Positions 1-9,317 of a stretch of DNA of 64,000 nt are shown piece by piece. This DNA comes from Sulfitobacter sp. BSw21498 (GTDB lineage Bacteria > Pseudomonadota > Alphaproteobacteria > Rhodobacterales > Rhodobacteraceae), in the NCBI RefSeq assembly GCF_006064855.1, contig NZ_CP040753.1, positions 1,178,001 to 1,242,000 of the forward strand. Direction: 5' to 3'. The notes below the pieces were generated by a model. It saw only the letters and a list, made by a program, of their open reading frames with translations, was not told where the DNA came from and did not search any database. A program made the translations under genes and the position numbers. Position 1 is the first letter of the stretch. Each line of letters opens with the position of its first letter.

Positions 1-19
1 GCGAGTGCCGCGCGCGGCA

Positions 20-409
20 TCATCTGGCCTTGTCTTCGATTTCGTCTGCCAAGGCTTCCGCGCGGGCAGCCATTTCGGCAAGACTATCGGTCACGCCTTG
101 GGGAATAACGGCGACTTCGATCCGCTCTGGCTCGACCACAACGTTGCGCAGACTGGCAAGTTCGGCGTCCCGCTCTGCCAATTGGGCGCGGGCTTCCTTT
201 ATCTTGTCCTCGACGGAGGCGGTCTTATCGGCAAGCAACAGACCCGCCATCAACAGCATCCGCGCTTCGGGCATCCGACCGACCTGATCTGACAGCACCT
301 GTGCCTCGTCATCCAGCATCTTGGCGGCAGAGTGCAGGTAATCCTCCTCGCCCTCTTGGCAGGATACTTCGAACTGGCGACCGCCGATAGAAATGGAAAC
401 TTCGGGCAT
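20..409 (-). CDS. zapA: Cell division protein ZapA
   Basis: A 129-residue protein. The N-terminal part (about residues 1-95) matches the ZapA fold: a short beta segment beginning MPEVSISIGGRQFEV, then a long helix with the MLLMAGLLLAD stretch, continuing as a coiled coil to about residue 90. ZapA bundles FtsZ filaments at the division ring in the cytoplasm. The C-terminal tail of some 35 residues is a Roseobacter-type extension. Its ATG overlaps the stop of the upstream coiled-coil gene (TGATG), so the two are probably translated together. Family assignment is from sequence pattern; I am confident of it. Confidence 0.9.
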   Translation of the reverse strand: MPEVSISIGGRQFEVSCQEGEEDYLHSAAKMLDDEAQVLSDQVGRMPEARMLLMAGLLLADKTASVEDKIKEARAQLAERDAELASLRNVVVEPERIEVAVIPQGVTDSLAEMAARAEALADEIEDKAR

Positions 410-909
410 CAGGCAGACTCCTCGGCAGTGGGGACAAGCGGCGTTAGAACAGACAGGATCGCGTCAGCCTCTGCCACATCAGCGCGGCGGGCGGCGTGCA
501 CGGCATCAAGCTCGGCTTGCAAAGCGGCATTGATAAGACCGGCGTCACCGACCCCTTCGGCATTGGCCTCGCGCAGCGCGGCGCAAGCATCGGCCAGTTG
601 CGCATTGGCGCGGCGCACCCGTTGCAACTCCATATCAAGCTTTTCGGTCTGGGTCCGTGCTGCGTCAGCGCTGCTGTTTTGCGCCTGCGCTGTCGCCAGT
701 TCCGCACGCAGATGAGACGTTTCATCCGCAAGGCGCTTTTTCAGAGCGTCGACCTGTTCCGCCAGCTCGACGTTGACAGCGCGCTCTTGCGCCAGATCTT
801 GAGATAGATCGGGGATCTCGTCTTTGGCGACCGCCAGTTTGTCCGCTCCGCGCGACGCCCTTTCAAGCGCCGCCAGAATACGGCCTTGCAAGTGTTCTAT
901 GTCGCTCAT
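409..909 (-). CDS. Coiled-coil hypothetical protein upstream of zapA
   Basis: A 166-residue protein I cannot assign to a named family. It is almost entirely heptad-like helix from about residue 20 to 145 (rich in A, L, E, R, Q), with no signal peptide or membrane segment. It is the first gene of a two-gene unit with zapA (1-nt TGATG overlap), so a role beside ZapA, for instance in FtsZ-ring bundling like ZapB, is a reasonable guess but only a guess from context. It is divergent from transketolase, with which it shares a 248-bp intergenic region. Confidence 0.8.
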   Translation of the reverse strand: MSDIEHLQGRILAALERASRGADKLAVAKDEIPDLSQDLAQERAVNVELAEQVDALKKRLADETSHLRAELATAQAQNSSADAARTQTEKLDMELQRVRRANAQLADACAALREANAEGVGDAGLINAALQAELDAVHAARRADVAEADAILSVLTPLVPTAEESA

Positions 910-1157
910 CGCAGGGTTCCTCGTAAAACGTCGTATGTCAGTCGTATATCACAGTTTGCCAACCATCGAATCGCTGGTCAATGTGGTTTCAGCCAATCCT
1001 ACCCAAACCAAAGGCGGAATACTGCCCCTTTAAGAACAATGCCTTGGCAGGGCGGAAAAGCGATACCACTGGCGGAGTCCTGTGGCCCTTGATCTTTGTG
1101 GGGTGGCTGGTATTGATCCGCGCAAACCCTTTCCCCCTTTATAAGGAAGCTTGCACC

Positions 1158-3173
1158 GTGGATCTGAACGCCCTCGCCAAAGCCCATCCCGCCCATTGGT
1201 CCAAAGCGACCGCCATTCGCGCCCTGACACTGGACGCCGTCGCCGCCGCCAATTCCGGCCACTCGGGCATGCCGATGGGCATGGCGGACGTCGCCACCGT
1301 GTTGTTCGAAAAGCACCTAAAGTTCGATGCCGCCAACCCACTGTGGCCTGACCGCGACCGGTTCATTCTGTCCGCGGGCCACGGGTCCATGCTGATCTAT
1401 TCGCTGCTGCACCTCACCGGTTACGAGCAATTCCCGCTCGAAGAGATCAAGAACTTCCGCCAGATGGGCGCTCGCACGGCGGGCCACCCTGAAAACTTCC
1501 TTGCCGATGCGATTGAGACCACCACCGGCCCGCTGGGTCAGGGGATCGCAAATTCCGTCGGCTTTGCCATGGCCGAAGAAATCCAGCGCGCGCAATACGG
1601 CAAGAAGATCGTGGACCACTTTACCTACGTGATCGCGGGTGACGGCTGCCTGATGGAAGGCATCAGCCACGAGGCGATCGCCCTTGCAGGCCGTCACAAG
1701 CTAAGCAAGCTGATCGTAATGTGGGACAACAACGACATCACTATCGACGGGCCGGTATCGCTGTCCGACAAGGTCGATCAGGTTGCGCGTTTCAAAGCCG
1801 CAGACTGGCACGTGATCGAGATCGACGGCCACAATCCTGATGAAATCGACGCCGCCCTGACGGAAGCGCGCAAATCCGATCTGCCCACGATGATCGCCTG
1901 CAAAACGCATATCGCCCTAGGTCACGCCGCACAGGACACGTCCAAAGGCCACGGCGCGCTGACCGACGCCGACCAAATGGCCGCCGCCAAAGCCGCCTAT
2001 GGCTGGACAACCGGCCCGTTCGAAGTCCCCGCCGATGTGAAATCCGCATGGGAAGAGATTGGCAAACGCGGTGCAGACGACCGCCGTGCCTGGGAAGAGC
2101 GTTTCGATGCCATGTCGCGCAGCAAACGCGAAGAGTTCAACCGCGCATTGGCCGGTGACGCTCCTAAGAAACTGAGCGCGACAATCAAGGCGTTCAAAAA
2201 GCAAACCTCTGAAAACGCGCCGAAACTGGCCACCCGCGCCAGCAGCGAAAAAACGCTTGAGGTGTTGAACCCGCTGTACACGGAAACCGTTGGTGGCTCT
2301 GCTGATTTGACCGGCTCGAACAACACCAAGACCGCTGATCTGGGCGTGTTCGATGTAGACAACCGTGGCGGGCGCTATGTCTATTGGGGCATCCGCGAAC
2401 ACGGTATGGCCGCTGCGATGAACGGCATGGCGCTGCACGGCGGCGTCCGCCCCTACGGCGGTACGTTCATGTGCTTTACCGACTACGCCCGCCCTGCGAT
2501 GCGCCTTGCAGCGTTGATGCAGGTACCGACCGTATTCGTTATGACACACGACAGCATCGGCTTGGGCGAAGACGGCCCGACGCACCAACCGGTCGAACAC
2601 TTGGCAATCAGCCGCGCGACACCCAACACCTATGTGTTCCGCCCCGCCGATACGGTCGAAACAGCCGAGGCGTGGGAAATCGCGTTGAGCAGCAAGAAAA
2701 CACCGTCCGTGCTGTCTCTGACCCGTCAGGGCCTGCCCACTGTCCGGCTTGAGCACAAGAACAAAAACCTGACCGAACAGGGGGCCTATGTTCTGGCCGA
2801 CGCCGAAGGCAAACGTCAGGTCATCCTGATCGCCACCGGTTCCGAGGTCGAGATCGCGCTGAAAGCCCGTGACCTGCTGCAGGCCGAAGGCATCGGCACA
2901 CGCGTTGTTTCCATGCCCTGCATGGAGCTCTTTGCCGAGCAAGACGAAGCCTACCGTCGCCGTGTCCTCCCCGCTGGCCCCGTGCGTGTCGGCGTGGAAG
3001 CCGCTGTGAGCCAAGGCTGGGATCGCTGGCTCACCGGCGAGCGTGGTAAGTGGAACAAAGCCGATTTCGTTGGCATGGACCGCTTCGGTGCCTCCGCCCC
3101 TGCCGAAGAGCTGTTCGAAAAGTTCGGTATTACGCCCCAAAATGTCGCCGATAAAGCCAAAGCGCTGCTTTGA
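1158..3173 (+). CDS. tkt: Transketolase
   Basis: Thiamine-diphosphate enzyme moving two-carbon units between sugar phosphates in the non-oxidative pentose phosphate pathway. I chose the GTG at 1158, preceded by AAGGAAG, because it gives the usual 671-residue length and starts at the conserved region; the frame stays open upstream to an ATG at 981 but that part has no family likeness. Visible motifs: HSGMPMG near residue 35, GDGCLMEG at 161-168 (Mg-ThDP site), the pyrimidine-domain stretch [13 protein letters not shown], and GEDGPTHQP. Followed by a strong terminator. The tkt to GAPDH neighbourhood is typical of Roseobacters. Confidence 0.96.
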   Translation: MDLNALAKAHPAHWSKATAIRALTLDAVAAANSGHSGMPMGMADVATVLFEKHLKFDAANPLWPDRDRFILSAGHGSMLIYSLLHLTGYEQFPLEEIKNFRQMGARTAGHPENFLADAIETTTGPLGQGIANSVGFAMAEEIQRAQYGKKIVDHFTYVIAGDGCLMEGISHEAIALAGRHKLSKLIVMWDNNDITIDGPVSLSDKVDQVARFKAADWHVIEIDGHNPDEIDAALTEARKSDLPTMIACKTHIALGHAAQDTSKGHGALTDADQMAAAKAAYGWTTGPFEVPADVKSAWEEIGKRGADDRRAWEERFDAMSRSKREEFNRALAGDAPKKLSATIKAFKKQTSENAPKLATRASSEKTLEVLNPLYTETVGGSADLTGSNNTKTADLGVFDVDNRGGRYVYWGIREHGMAAAMNGMALHGGVRPYGGTFMCFTDYARPAMRLAALMQVPTVFVMTHDSIGLGEDGPTHQPVEHLAISRATPNTYVFRPADTVETAEAWEIALSSKKTPSVLSLTRQGLPTVRLEHKNKNLTEQGAYVLADAEGKRQVILIATGSEVEIALKARDLLQAEGIGTRVVSMPCMELFAEQDEAYRRRVLPAGPVRVGVEAAVSQGWDRWLTGERGKWNKADFVGMDRFGASAPAEELFEKFGITPQNVADKAKALL

Positions 3174-3196
3174 TCTGAACGGACACGATCAACACG

Positions 3197-3232
3197 AAAA
3201 AGGGGGAGCATTTTGCTCCCCCTTTTTATTTT
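3197..3232 (+). terminator. Rho-independent terminator of tkt
   Basis: Perfect 14-bp stem (AAAAAGGGGGAGCA paired with TGCTCCCCCTTTTT) with a TTT loop and a T-rich tail, 24 nt after the tkt stop. Confidence 0.9.
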
Positions 3233-3317
3233 TATTATTCGGTATTGCTGGCCGTCTGAAGCTGGCAGAAGCTTCGAGAGGCGTGGTACACGCAACCTTT
3301 CTAGATTCAGCGCGGCC

Positions 3318-4367
3318 TTAAAAAATGGCGCGTGCGATCCGGATGAGCTGTAGTGTCTCGAATGCGCTGTCCTGCAACGTCACCAGCTCACCATTCACAA
3401 CAGCATAGTTATTGCCCGTCTCTAGCTGTGGCAGCTTGTAGGTCTGGCGCAATTCGTTCTGCGTCAACGCTGCTGTGGGTGCAATGCGCACGCCCTCTGG
3501 CAGGTTTTCTACCCGTGCCAGTTCATTGATCCGCAGCAGCGATGTGTAATCTTCGTGGGTGAGCAACACAGGCTGGCCATCGATCAACGCATAGCGCTTG
3601 TCTGCCGGTGCGGGACGAAGATCGTAAAGCGATGCAATCTGGTCCGAGCTCAGCAACAGGGTATCGTCGTCAAGGAAGACGTCCCGATCTAGATTTTCGT
3701 CACGGACGATGTCCCGATCCATATCTTTTCCGCCATCGACAACAATGTCCCGATCCAGAAAATACTCACGCTGATCAAGATAGATGTCGTCAAGCTGCTT
3801 ATCGTCGTATGCCACCCATTCCTCATAGGTCACGCCCTTTTTGGCAAGACCAGGGGGTACGCAAGGTGGGTCCATTTTTGCCAGGCCCGGTGGGCAGTTG
3901 CGATAGGTCAGCAGTTTTTCTTCGGGGACGTCAGCAAAGGCGATCTGAGAGCCCAAAAGCGCCAGTGGCACGGCACCAAGTAGCACGCTCATGTCACGAC
4001 CTTCAGGTGCGCGCACTTCCAGAATCTCGCTTGAAATGCGTGAACGGTCCTCTTTCGACCGTTTGATTTTCACTTTTACCTTATCGTGCTTTTCAAACTT
4101 CTTCTCTAACTTCTTGGCCTGCTTCTCGTGTTTTTTCTCTTTGTTCGCGTGTTTTTCCTTCTTATGTTTTTCCTTTTTAGGCTTTTCTTTTTTAGCCTTT
4201 TTAGGGCCCTTTTCCTTGTCGTTCTTGATCTTCACGATCTGGGAATCCTGCGCCATTGGCACGGTCAGGGAAGAAATTGTCGCACTGGGCAACGCGACAC
4301 CTGCGTTAAGAACGGGTGCTACGGCGCAAGCCAGTATGGTTGCACAAGCGAGGGGGGTGAATTTCAT
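3318..4367 (-). CDS. Lysine-rich exported protein with RcnB-like C-terminus
   Basis: A 349-residue protein of unknown function, started at the ATG with GGAGGTC 8 nt upstream. Residues 1-22 are a signal peptide. Residues 46-105 are extremely rich in Lys/Glu/His. A second hydrophobic stretch (about 126-146) looks like another signal peptide ending AFA before DVPEE. Then come two PPGLAK motifs with Cys residues, a repeated DRDIV/DRDV acidic segment (about 200-235), and a C-terminal pair of YALIDGQPV / YAVVNGELV units resembling the tail of RcnB-family periplasmic proteins. An internal ATG at 3992 with its own AAGG could give a 224-residue exported protein. Related in style to the small Lys/His-rich protein beside uvrA. 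Confidence 0.75.
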   Translation of the reverse strand: MKFTPLACATILACAVAPVLNAGVALPSATISSLTVPMAQDSQIVKIKNDKEKGPKKAKKEKPKKEKHKKEKHANKEKKHEKQAKKLEKKFEKHDKVKVKIKRSKEDRSRISSEILEVRAPEGRDMSVLLGAVPLALLGSQIAFADVPEEKLLTYRNCPPGLAKMDPPCVPPGLAKKGVTYEEWVAYDDKQLDDIYLDQREYFLDRDIVVDGGKDMDRDIVRDENLDRDVFLDDDTLLLSSDQIASLYDLRPAPADKRYALIDGQPVLLTHEDYTSLLRINELARVENLPEGVRIAPTAALTQNELRQTYKLPQLETGNNYAVVNGELVTLQDSAFETLQLIRIARAIF

Positions 4368-4672
4368 AAAAAGACCTCCATATCAAAGTGGCGGATCAAG
4401 CATCCTGCACTGAATTTCAAAAAATGACATGTCGGGGTGAACGTTATGGCGTCCCATGCCTTACCGCTTAACCGACGAGGCGTGACAAAGGTTCCAATGC
4501 ACCGTGGGCTCCAGGTTTTTTCCACCCGCAGCTCCTATCGGAACCAAGGATATATCTTAACGTTCGCTGATAGGTCTTGCTGTAAGGTCGCCGCAGCGTT
4601 CCCCCACATACTGAAGCGACGCTTATAGAGGGCACGCAGCAGCCCCCCAACGTCCGACCTCATCCAGCCATT
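4368..4672. other. 357-bp non-coding gap with possible structured RNA
   Basis: No convincing gene between the lysine-rich protein and the DUF808 gene; two short ORFs here have no ribosome site or family likeness. The stretch 4440-4650 contains nested complementary arms (GGTTCC at about 4490 with GGAACC at about 4541; GTGGG with CCCGC inside it) and an AGCGT/ACGCT hairpin at about 4595-4622 on the minus strand, so a structured RNA is possible. The 8-bp palindrome GACATGTC lies at 4426-4433, about 60 nt upstream of the lysine-rich gene. Confidence 0.35.
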
Positions 4673-4702
4673 AAAAAAGGGGACGCAACCTGCGCCCCCT
4701 TT
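4673..4702 (-). terminator. Terminator of the DUF808 gene
   Basis: Read on the minus strand: 12-bp stem (one mismatch) around a 3-nt loop, followed by a run of T, 23 nt after the stop of the DUF808 gene. Confidence 0.8.
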
Positions 4703-4724
4703 CCCTTCTTCTCACCTACGCCAA

Positions 4725-5720
4725 TCAAGCGTGAGCGTCAGCATCCTTGCGGTTGAAGATAGCGCGCCACAGCGGGGTAATGATCTTTTCACCCACCGGG
4801 ATCAGCACCAGCCCAAGGGCCAGACCGAACACACCGTCCATTGCAGCCTTGGCGATCCATTCAGCGGCCCCAACATAAGCAGCGGGGACCAGATGGCCAA
4901 AGGCGACAGCGTAGTCGTGGATCAGATGGCCGAGGCCAGCAAAGCCGAGCTCTTCCATACCGTGTACAATGATCGATCCGCCGACCCAAAGCATGGCGGC
5001 TGTGCCGATAATGGTCAGCGCCTTTAGGAACCACGGCATACCGCGCACGATCCCACGCCCGAGACCCCGGGTCAGACCCAGATTGCCGTTCTTCGCCATA
5101 TAGAGGCCAACGTCGTCCATTTTAACGATCAGCGCGACCGAGCCATAGACGGCGACCGTGATAATCACAGCCGCGGCGGCTAGGGCACCGGCCTCCATCC
5201 AGAAGTTCGACACCTCTAGGTTGGACAGAACGATTGTCATGATTTCGGCGGACAGGATAAAGTCGGTCTTGATCGCGCCTTTTGCCTTTTGCTCTTCGAG
5301 CTTGGCGGGGTCTTTGATCACATTTTCATCGGCACCGGGGGGGTGCTCTTCGTGGCCCTTGCCCCCCACCCCAAGCGCATGGGCGATCTTTTCAGCCCCC
5401 TCAAAACACAGGTAAGCCCCGCCCAACATCAACAAAGGCGCAATGAGCCACGGGGCGAAATTCGACAGCAGCAAACCTGCGGGCAACAAGAACACCAGCT
5501 TGTTTTTCAGCGACCCTTTGGTGATGCGCCAGATGATAGGCAACTCGCGGTCGGCCTCGAAACCGCTCACGTATTTGGGGGTCACGGCAGCATCGTCGAT
5601 CACGGCACCCGCAGCCTTGGCACTGGCCTTGGCCGCCTGCCCGAACACATCATCCACACTGGCCGCGGCCACCTTTGCAATCGCTGCAACATCATCCAAC
5701 AGGGCTAATAGGCCGCTCAT
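4725..5720 (-). CDS. DUF808 (YedI-like) membrane protein
   Basis: 331 residues starting MSGLLALLDDVAAIAK, the typical N-terminus of the DUF808/YedI family. After a soluble start with an alanine-rich helix there are several membrane segments (about 75-110, 165-200, 220-255, 285-310). Length is normal for the family. Function of the family is not established; it is an inner-membrane protein. It is a single-gene unit with its own terminator; upstream it is divergent from GAPDH. Confidence 0.88.
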   Translation of the reverse strand: MSGLLALLDDVAAIAKVAAASVDDVFGQAAKASAKAAGAVIDDAAVTPKYVSGFEADRELPIIWRITKGSLKNKLVFLLPAGLLLSNFAPWLIAPLLMLGGAYLCFEGAEKIAHALGVGGKGHEEHPPGADENVIKDPAKLEEQKAKGAIKTDFILSAEIMTIVLSNLEVSNFWMEAGALAAAAVIITVAVYGSVALIVKMDDVGLYMAKNGNLGLTRGLGRGIVRGMPWFLKALTIIGTAAMLWVGGSIIVHGMEELGFAGLGHLIHDYAVAFGHLVPAAYVGAAEWIAKAAMDGVFGLALGLVLIPVGEKIITPLWRAIFNRKDADAHA

Positions 5721-5911
5721 TTAATCTCTCCATCTTTGTTGCGCTAAGGGTAGCGCAGCGCAGGCGGAAGGCAAAGCCAATCAAAGGGTTATCGCTAACA
5801 CTAACATTTATCGCTAACATACGGAAATTAGAGGGTTTTGGCCCTTCCCACCCTTCACGGCCACCAGATATAGAACCGGAAAGTTCCAGATCTTTGCCAA
5901 AGGACGTCCCC

Positions 5912-6913
5912 ATGACCATCAAAGTCGGTATCAACGGATTTGGCCGCATCGGCCGCTGCACCCTGTCTCATATTGCGGCATCGGGCCGGGATGATATCGA
6001 GGTGGTCCGGATCAACGCGACCGGTCCTCTGGAGACTGCGGCCCATCTGATCAAATACGATTCAGTGCATGGGCGCTTTCCCAACGAGGTTAAGGTCGGC
6101 AACGGCACGCTTGATCTGGGCCGCGGCGAGATGGAGGTCATGTCGACCTATCAGATGAACGACCTGAACTGGGAAGGCTGCGACGTCGTGCTGGAATGTA
6201 CTGGCAAGTTCAACGACGGCCTGCTGGCCAAGGTGCATCTGGATCAGGGGGCCAAGCGCGTGCTGTTGTCTGCACCGGGCAAAAACGTGGATCGCACAGT
6301 CGTTTACGGTGTGAATGACCACGAGATGCAAGCCTCTGATACGATGATTTCCAACGGGTCCTGCACGACCAACTGTCTCGCCCCGCTGGCCAAGGCACTG
6401 CATGACGCATTCGGCATCGAAAGCGGCATCATGACCACAGTGCACAGCTATACCGGTGACCAGCCCACGCTCGACCGCCGTCATGACGATCTGTACCGCG
6501 CCCGCGCGGCTGCTATGGCGATCATCCCGACCTCTACCGGCGCGGCCAAGGCGTTGGGTGAAGTACTGCCTGCGCTGAAGGGCAAACTTGACGGGACTGC
6601 GATGCGCGTCCCGACCCCCAACGTCAGCGCCGTCGATCTGACCTTTACCGCGGGTCGCGATGTAACGGTCGAAGAGGTCAATGACGCGATGCGCGTCGCG
6701 GCGAACGGCCCAATGTCGGGTGTCTTGGCCTATGACGCCGAACAAAAGGTATCGGTTGATTTCAACCATACCGAACATTCATCGATCTTCGCCCCGGACC
6801 AAACCAAGGTTGTCGGCAAGCGTCTGGTGCGCGTTCTGGCGTGGTACGATAATGAATGGGCCTTCTCTGTCCGTATGGCCGATGTGGCCGTCGCCATGGG
6901 CAAACTTGGCTAA
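5912..6913 (+). CDS. gap: Glyceraldehyde-3-phosphate dehydrogenase, GapB-like
   Basis: 333 residues. Starts MTIKVGINGFGRIGRC; the open frame extends further upstream but without homology. Catalytic Cys151 lies in SCTTNC, and the C-terminal WYDNEWAFS is intact. At the cofactor loop this enzyme reads RINATG, so the acidic residue that selects NAD in ordinary glycolytic GAPDH (ND in the neighbouring paralogue) is missing. That, together with AAHLIKYDSVHGRF, resembles GapB-type enzymes, several of which prefer NADP and work in gluconeogenesis. Function is certain at family level; the cofactor preference is inferred. Confidence 0.95.
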   Translation: MTIKVGINGFGRIGRCTLSHIAASGRDDIEVVRINATGPLETAAHLIKYDSVHGRFPNEVKVGNGTLDLGRGEMEVMSTYQMNDLNWEGCDVVLECTGKFNDGLLAKVHLDQGAKRVLLSAPGKNVDRTVVYGVNDHEMQASDTMISNGSCTTNCLAPLAKALHDAFGIESGIMTTVHSYTGDQPTLDRRHDDLYRARAAAMAIIPTSTGAAKALGEVLPALKGKLDGTAMRVPTPNVSAVDLTFTAGRDVTVEEVNDAMRVAANGPMSGVLAYDAEQKVSVDFNHTEHSSIFAPDQTKVVGKRLVRVLAWYDNEWAFSVRMADVAVAMGKLG

Positions 6914-6976
6914 GACTTGCGACGCGCGGGTTGCCCTGTCATATCTGGGCCACCCGCAGGCAAGGACCACCGCCCC

Positions 6977-7120
6977 ATGGACACCCCCATCGCCATCTCC
7001 CTCGCTGTTGTACTGCTAACCGCACTGGGAATTGATGCGCTGGTCTATGGCAGCGAGCACCTGATTTTTCTGACTAAAAAATTCGTCGACCTGATTGATT
7101 GGCTGGCATTCTGGCGCTGA
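6977..7120 (+). CDS. Small membrane protein between the GAPDH genes
   Basis: 47 residues beginning MDTPIAISLAVVLL. One membrane-spanning helix (about residues 6-25) followed by a short helical tail with Lys and Trp residues. It sits 63 bp after the first GAPDH and 115 bp before the second, on the same strand. No family known to me with a function; its position between the two paralogues makes a real gene likely. The upstream Met in the open frame (6917) would add 20 residues unlike a protein start. Confidence 0.65.
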   Translation: MDTPIAISLAVVLLTALGIDALVYGSEHLIFLTKKFVDLIDWLAFWR

Positions 7121-7235
7121 TCCGTGCGCTTACCCTGCCCTTCTTAACTTACCCCTGACGCAATATTACCCCGCACAGCTTGACACTTTGTCATAAATGC
7201 CGATGTTAGCGCTATCACATTCAGGAGGACGCCCC

Positions 7236-8240
7236 ATGGCAACCAAATTGGCAATCAACGGCTTTGGCCGCATCGGTCGTAACGTCTTGCGCGCATTGAT
7301 TGAGCGTGGCGACAATGATTTGCAGGTGGTGGCAATCAACGATCTTGCCCCGCTGGAAACCAATGCGCATCTGTTCGAATTCGACTCTGTGCACGGTCGC
7401 TTTGGCCGCCCCGTAACCTTGGGTGAAAACACAATGGATGTGGGCCAAGGCCCGATCCGCGTGACCGCCGAACGCGACCCTGCAGCGCTGCCTTGGGGCG
7501 ACGTGGACATCGTGTTGGAATGTACTGGCATCTTCACCACCCGCGACGCCGCCGCCAAGCATCTGGCGAACGGGTCAAAGCGGGTTGTGATCTCTGCACC
7601 GGGTAAAGACGCGATGAAAACAATCGTCTACGGTGTAAACCACGATCTCATCACCGCCGAGGACACCGTGCTAAGCAACGCGTCCTGCACCACCAACTGC
7701 ATGGCCCCACTGGCCAAAACCCTGCATGACGCGTTTGGCATCAAGCACGGGCATATGACCACAATTCACAGTTACACGGGCGACCAACCGGTGCACGACA
7801 CGGCCCACAGCGACCTGTACCGCGCCCGCGCCGCAGCCCTGTCGATGATCCCCACCACCACCGGTGCGGCGAAAACGCTGGGCAAGGTATTGCCAGCGCT
7901 GGACGGGCTGATCGGCGGTACCGCTATCCGTGTGCCCACGCCCAACGTGTCCTGCGTCGATCTGGTGGTCGAGCTGTCCAAAGAGGTCACTGTGGATCAG
8001 GTCAACGACACCCTGCGCTCCGCCGCTCAAGAAGGCCCACTGAAGGGAATTCTGGGTCTGGTAGAGCGTCCGCTGGTGTCGATCGACCTGAACCACGATA
8101 CACATTCGTGTGTTGTGGCCCTTGATCAGACGTCGGTCCAAAGCGGGACGCAACTGCGGGTTCTGGCTTGGTATGACAACGAATGGGGGTTCTCGAACCG
8201 TATGCTCGACACCTCGCGCGAGGTTGCGAAAACCCTCTGA
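7236..8240 (+). CDS. gap: Glyceraldehyde-3-phosphate dehydrogenase, NAD type
   Basis: 334 residues from the ATG 7 nt after a perfect AGGAGG (7223-7228). Catalytic Cys151 in SCTTNC; the cofactor loop reads AINDLAP, with the Asp that binds the adenosine ribose of NAD. C-terminus has WYDNEWGFSNR. This is the canonical glycolytic enzyme, reversibly oxidising glyceraldehyde 3-phosphate to 1,3-bisphosphoglycerate, the substrate of Pgk encoded at 31.4 kb. It is a paralogue of the gene 1.3 kb upstream. Confidence 0.96.
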   Translation: MATKLAINGFGRIGRNVLRALIERGDNDLQVVAINDLAPLETNAHLFEFDSVHGRFGRPVTLGENTMDVGQGPIRVTAERDPAALPWGDVDIVLECTGIFTTRDAAAKHLANGSKRVVISAPGKDAMKTIVYGVNHDLITAEDTVLSNASCTTNCMAPLAKTLHDAFGIKHGHMTTIHSYTGDQPVHDTAHSDLYRARAAALSMIPTTTGAAKTLGKVLPALDGLIGGTAIRVPTPNVSCVDLVVELSKEVTVDQVNDTLRSAAQEGPLKGILGLVERPLVSIDLNHDTHSCVVALDQTSVQSGTQLRVLAWYDNEWGFSNRMLDTSREVAKTL

Positions 8241-8243
8241 ACG

Positions 8244-8738
8244 TTATTGATTAAACCGCTTTAACAGCTCGGCATTGACGGCGGGCGTCACAAATTTACT
8301 GACGTCCCCGCCAAGCCGGGCAATTTCCTTGACCAAGCGGCTGGCAATCGCCTGATGTTCGGCCTCGGCCATGAGGAATACCGTCTCGACGCTATCATCG
8401 AGCTTCCGGTTCATTCCGACCATTTGGTATTCATATTCAAAATCAGCCACAGCGCGCAGCCCGCGAATAATCATTTGGGCACCCACATCATGGGCGCAAT
8501 TGATCAGCAGGTTTTCAAACGGGTGGACAACGATCTCTGTACCCGTTTCCGCATTCAGCTTGCGGCATTCCTCTTCGATCTGGGCGACGCGTTCTTCCAG
8601 CTCGAACAAGGGTCCCTTGTCACGGTTGATCGCGACCCCAATCACCAGTTTGTCAACAAGCGTCGCCGCCCGCCGGATGATGTCGATATGGCCCAAAGTA
8701 ATCGGGTCAAAGGTGCCGGGGTAAAGGCCAACGCGCAT
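8244..8738 (-). CDS. coaD: Phosphopantetheine adenylyltransferase
   Basis: 164 residues, the usual CoaD length. The nucleotidyltransferase motif GTFDPITLGHIDI lies at residues 8-20 (the TxGH signature), with the second conserved region EYEYQMVGMNRKL and the ISSR-like stretch IASRLVKEIA near residue 135. It adds AMP to 4'-phosphopantetheine in the fourth step of coenzyme A synthesis. Convergent with the second GAPDH, with only 3 bp between the stops. Confidence 0.96.
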   Translation of the reverse strand: MRVGLYPGTFDPITLGHIDIIRRAATLVDKLVIGVAINRDKGPLFELEERVAQIEEECRKLNAETGTEIVVHPFENLLINCAHDVGAQMIIRGLRAVADFEYEYQMVGMNRKLDDSVETVFLMAEAEHQAIASRLVKEIARLGGDVSKFVTPAVNAELLKRFNQ

Positions 8739-8822
8739 GGGAGAGTCCAGTCATTTCAAGTCGTTATTCTAAGTGTAAGCAAGCATTTACACCACAAAGA
8801 TGCAACGCCAAATTCGCCGGGG

Positions 8823-9257
8823 CTAGTGCCCCCGGATCATTCCTTCCAGCGCGTCTTTCTCCATCGAAAGCTCCATCAGGCGCGCCTTGACGACATCGCC
8901 GAGCGATATCAGCCCGATCAGTTCGCCGTCTTTCACCACAGGCATGTGGCGGAACCGGCCTTGGGTCATCTTGGCAAGGATATCATCAGCGGTTTCATTC
9001 ATGGCACAGGTCACCAGATCGCGCGTCATCAGCGCCTCTACGGTGTCGTCCAGACAGCCGCTGCCTTCGCGGCCAAGGGTGCGTACGATGTCACGCTCTG
9101 ACAAGATACCGTCAGGGGTTTTGCCATCCGCCGACACGACCAGGGTCCCGATCCGCTTTTCCGACAACATGGCCGCTGCTTGGGCGATGCGTGTCCCCGG
9201 TTTGACCGTCGTGACACTATCGTCTGCCTTGGTTTTGAGAATTTGGGAAACTAGCAT
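8823..9257 (-). CDS. CBS-domain protein
   Basis: 144 residues made of two CBS repeats (about 5-65 and 75-135), each with the typical G-x-(L/I)-x-(S/G)-(I/L)-x-(S/E)-(E/D)-R/GD pattern: GILSERDIVR and GLISLGDVVK. Nothing else is fused to the pair, so it is a stand-alone nucleotide-sensing module that would bind adenine nucleotides in the cytoplasm. Target unknown. Single gene, 84 bp upstream of coaD on the same strand. Confidence 0.9.
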   Translation of the reverse strand: MLVSQILKTKADDSVTTVKPGTRIAQAAAMLSEKRIGTLVVSADGKTPDGILSERDIVRTLGREGSGCLDDTVEALMTRDLVTCAMNETADDILAKMTQGRFRHMPVVKDGELIGLISLGDVVKARLMELSMEKDALEGMIRGH

Positions 9258-9317
9258 GATCGGCCCCTTCGCAAGAATATTACCTTTAAGTCAGGTTCCC
9301 TTTAATACTGTTGCGTG

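Noticed and set aside
1..19. Possible beginning of a 6S RNA after zapA
   Set aside because: 6S RNA follows zapA in many bacteria, but only 19 bases are visible, so nothing can be supported.
1917..3140. 407-codon open frame opposite tkt
   Set aside because: Antisense shadow of transketolase; no ribosome site or motif.
4437..4628. 63-codon ORF on the plus strand
   Set aside because: No ribosome site, mixed composition, lies in a region with RNA-like pairing.
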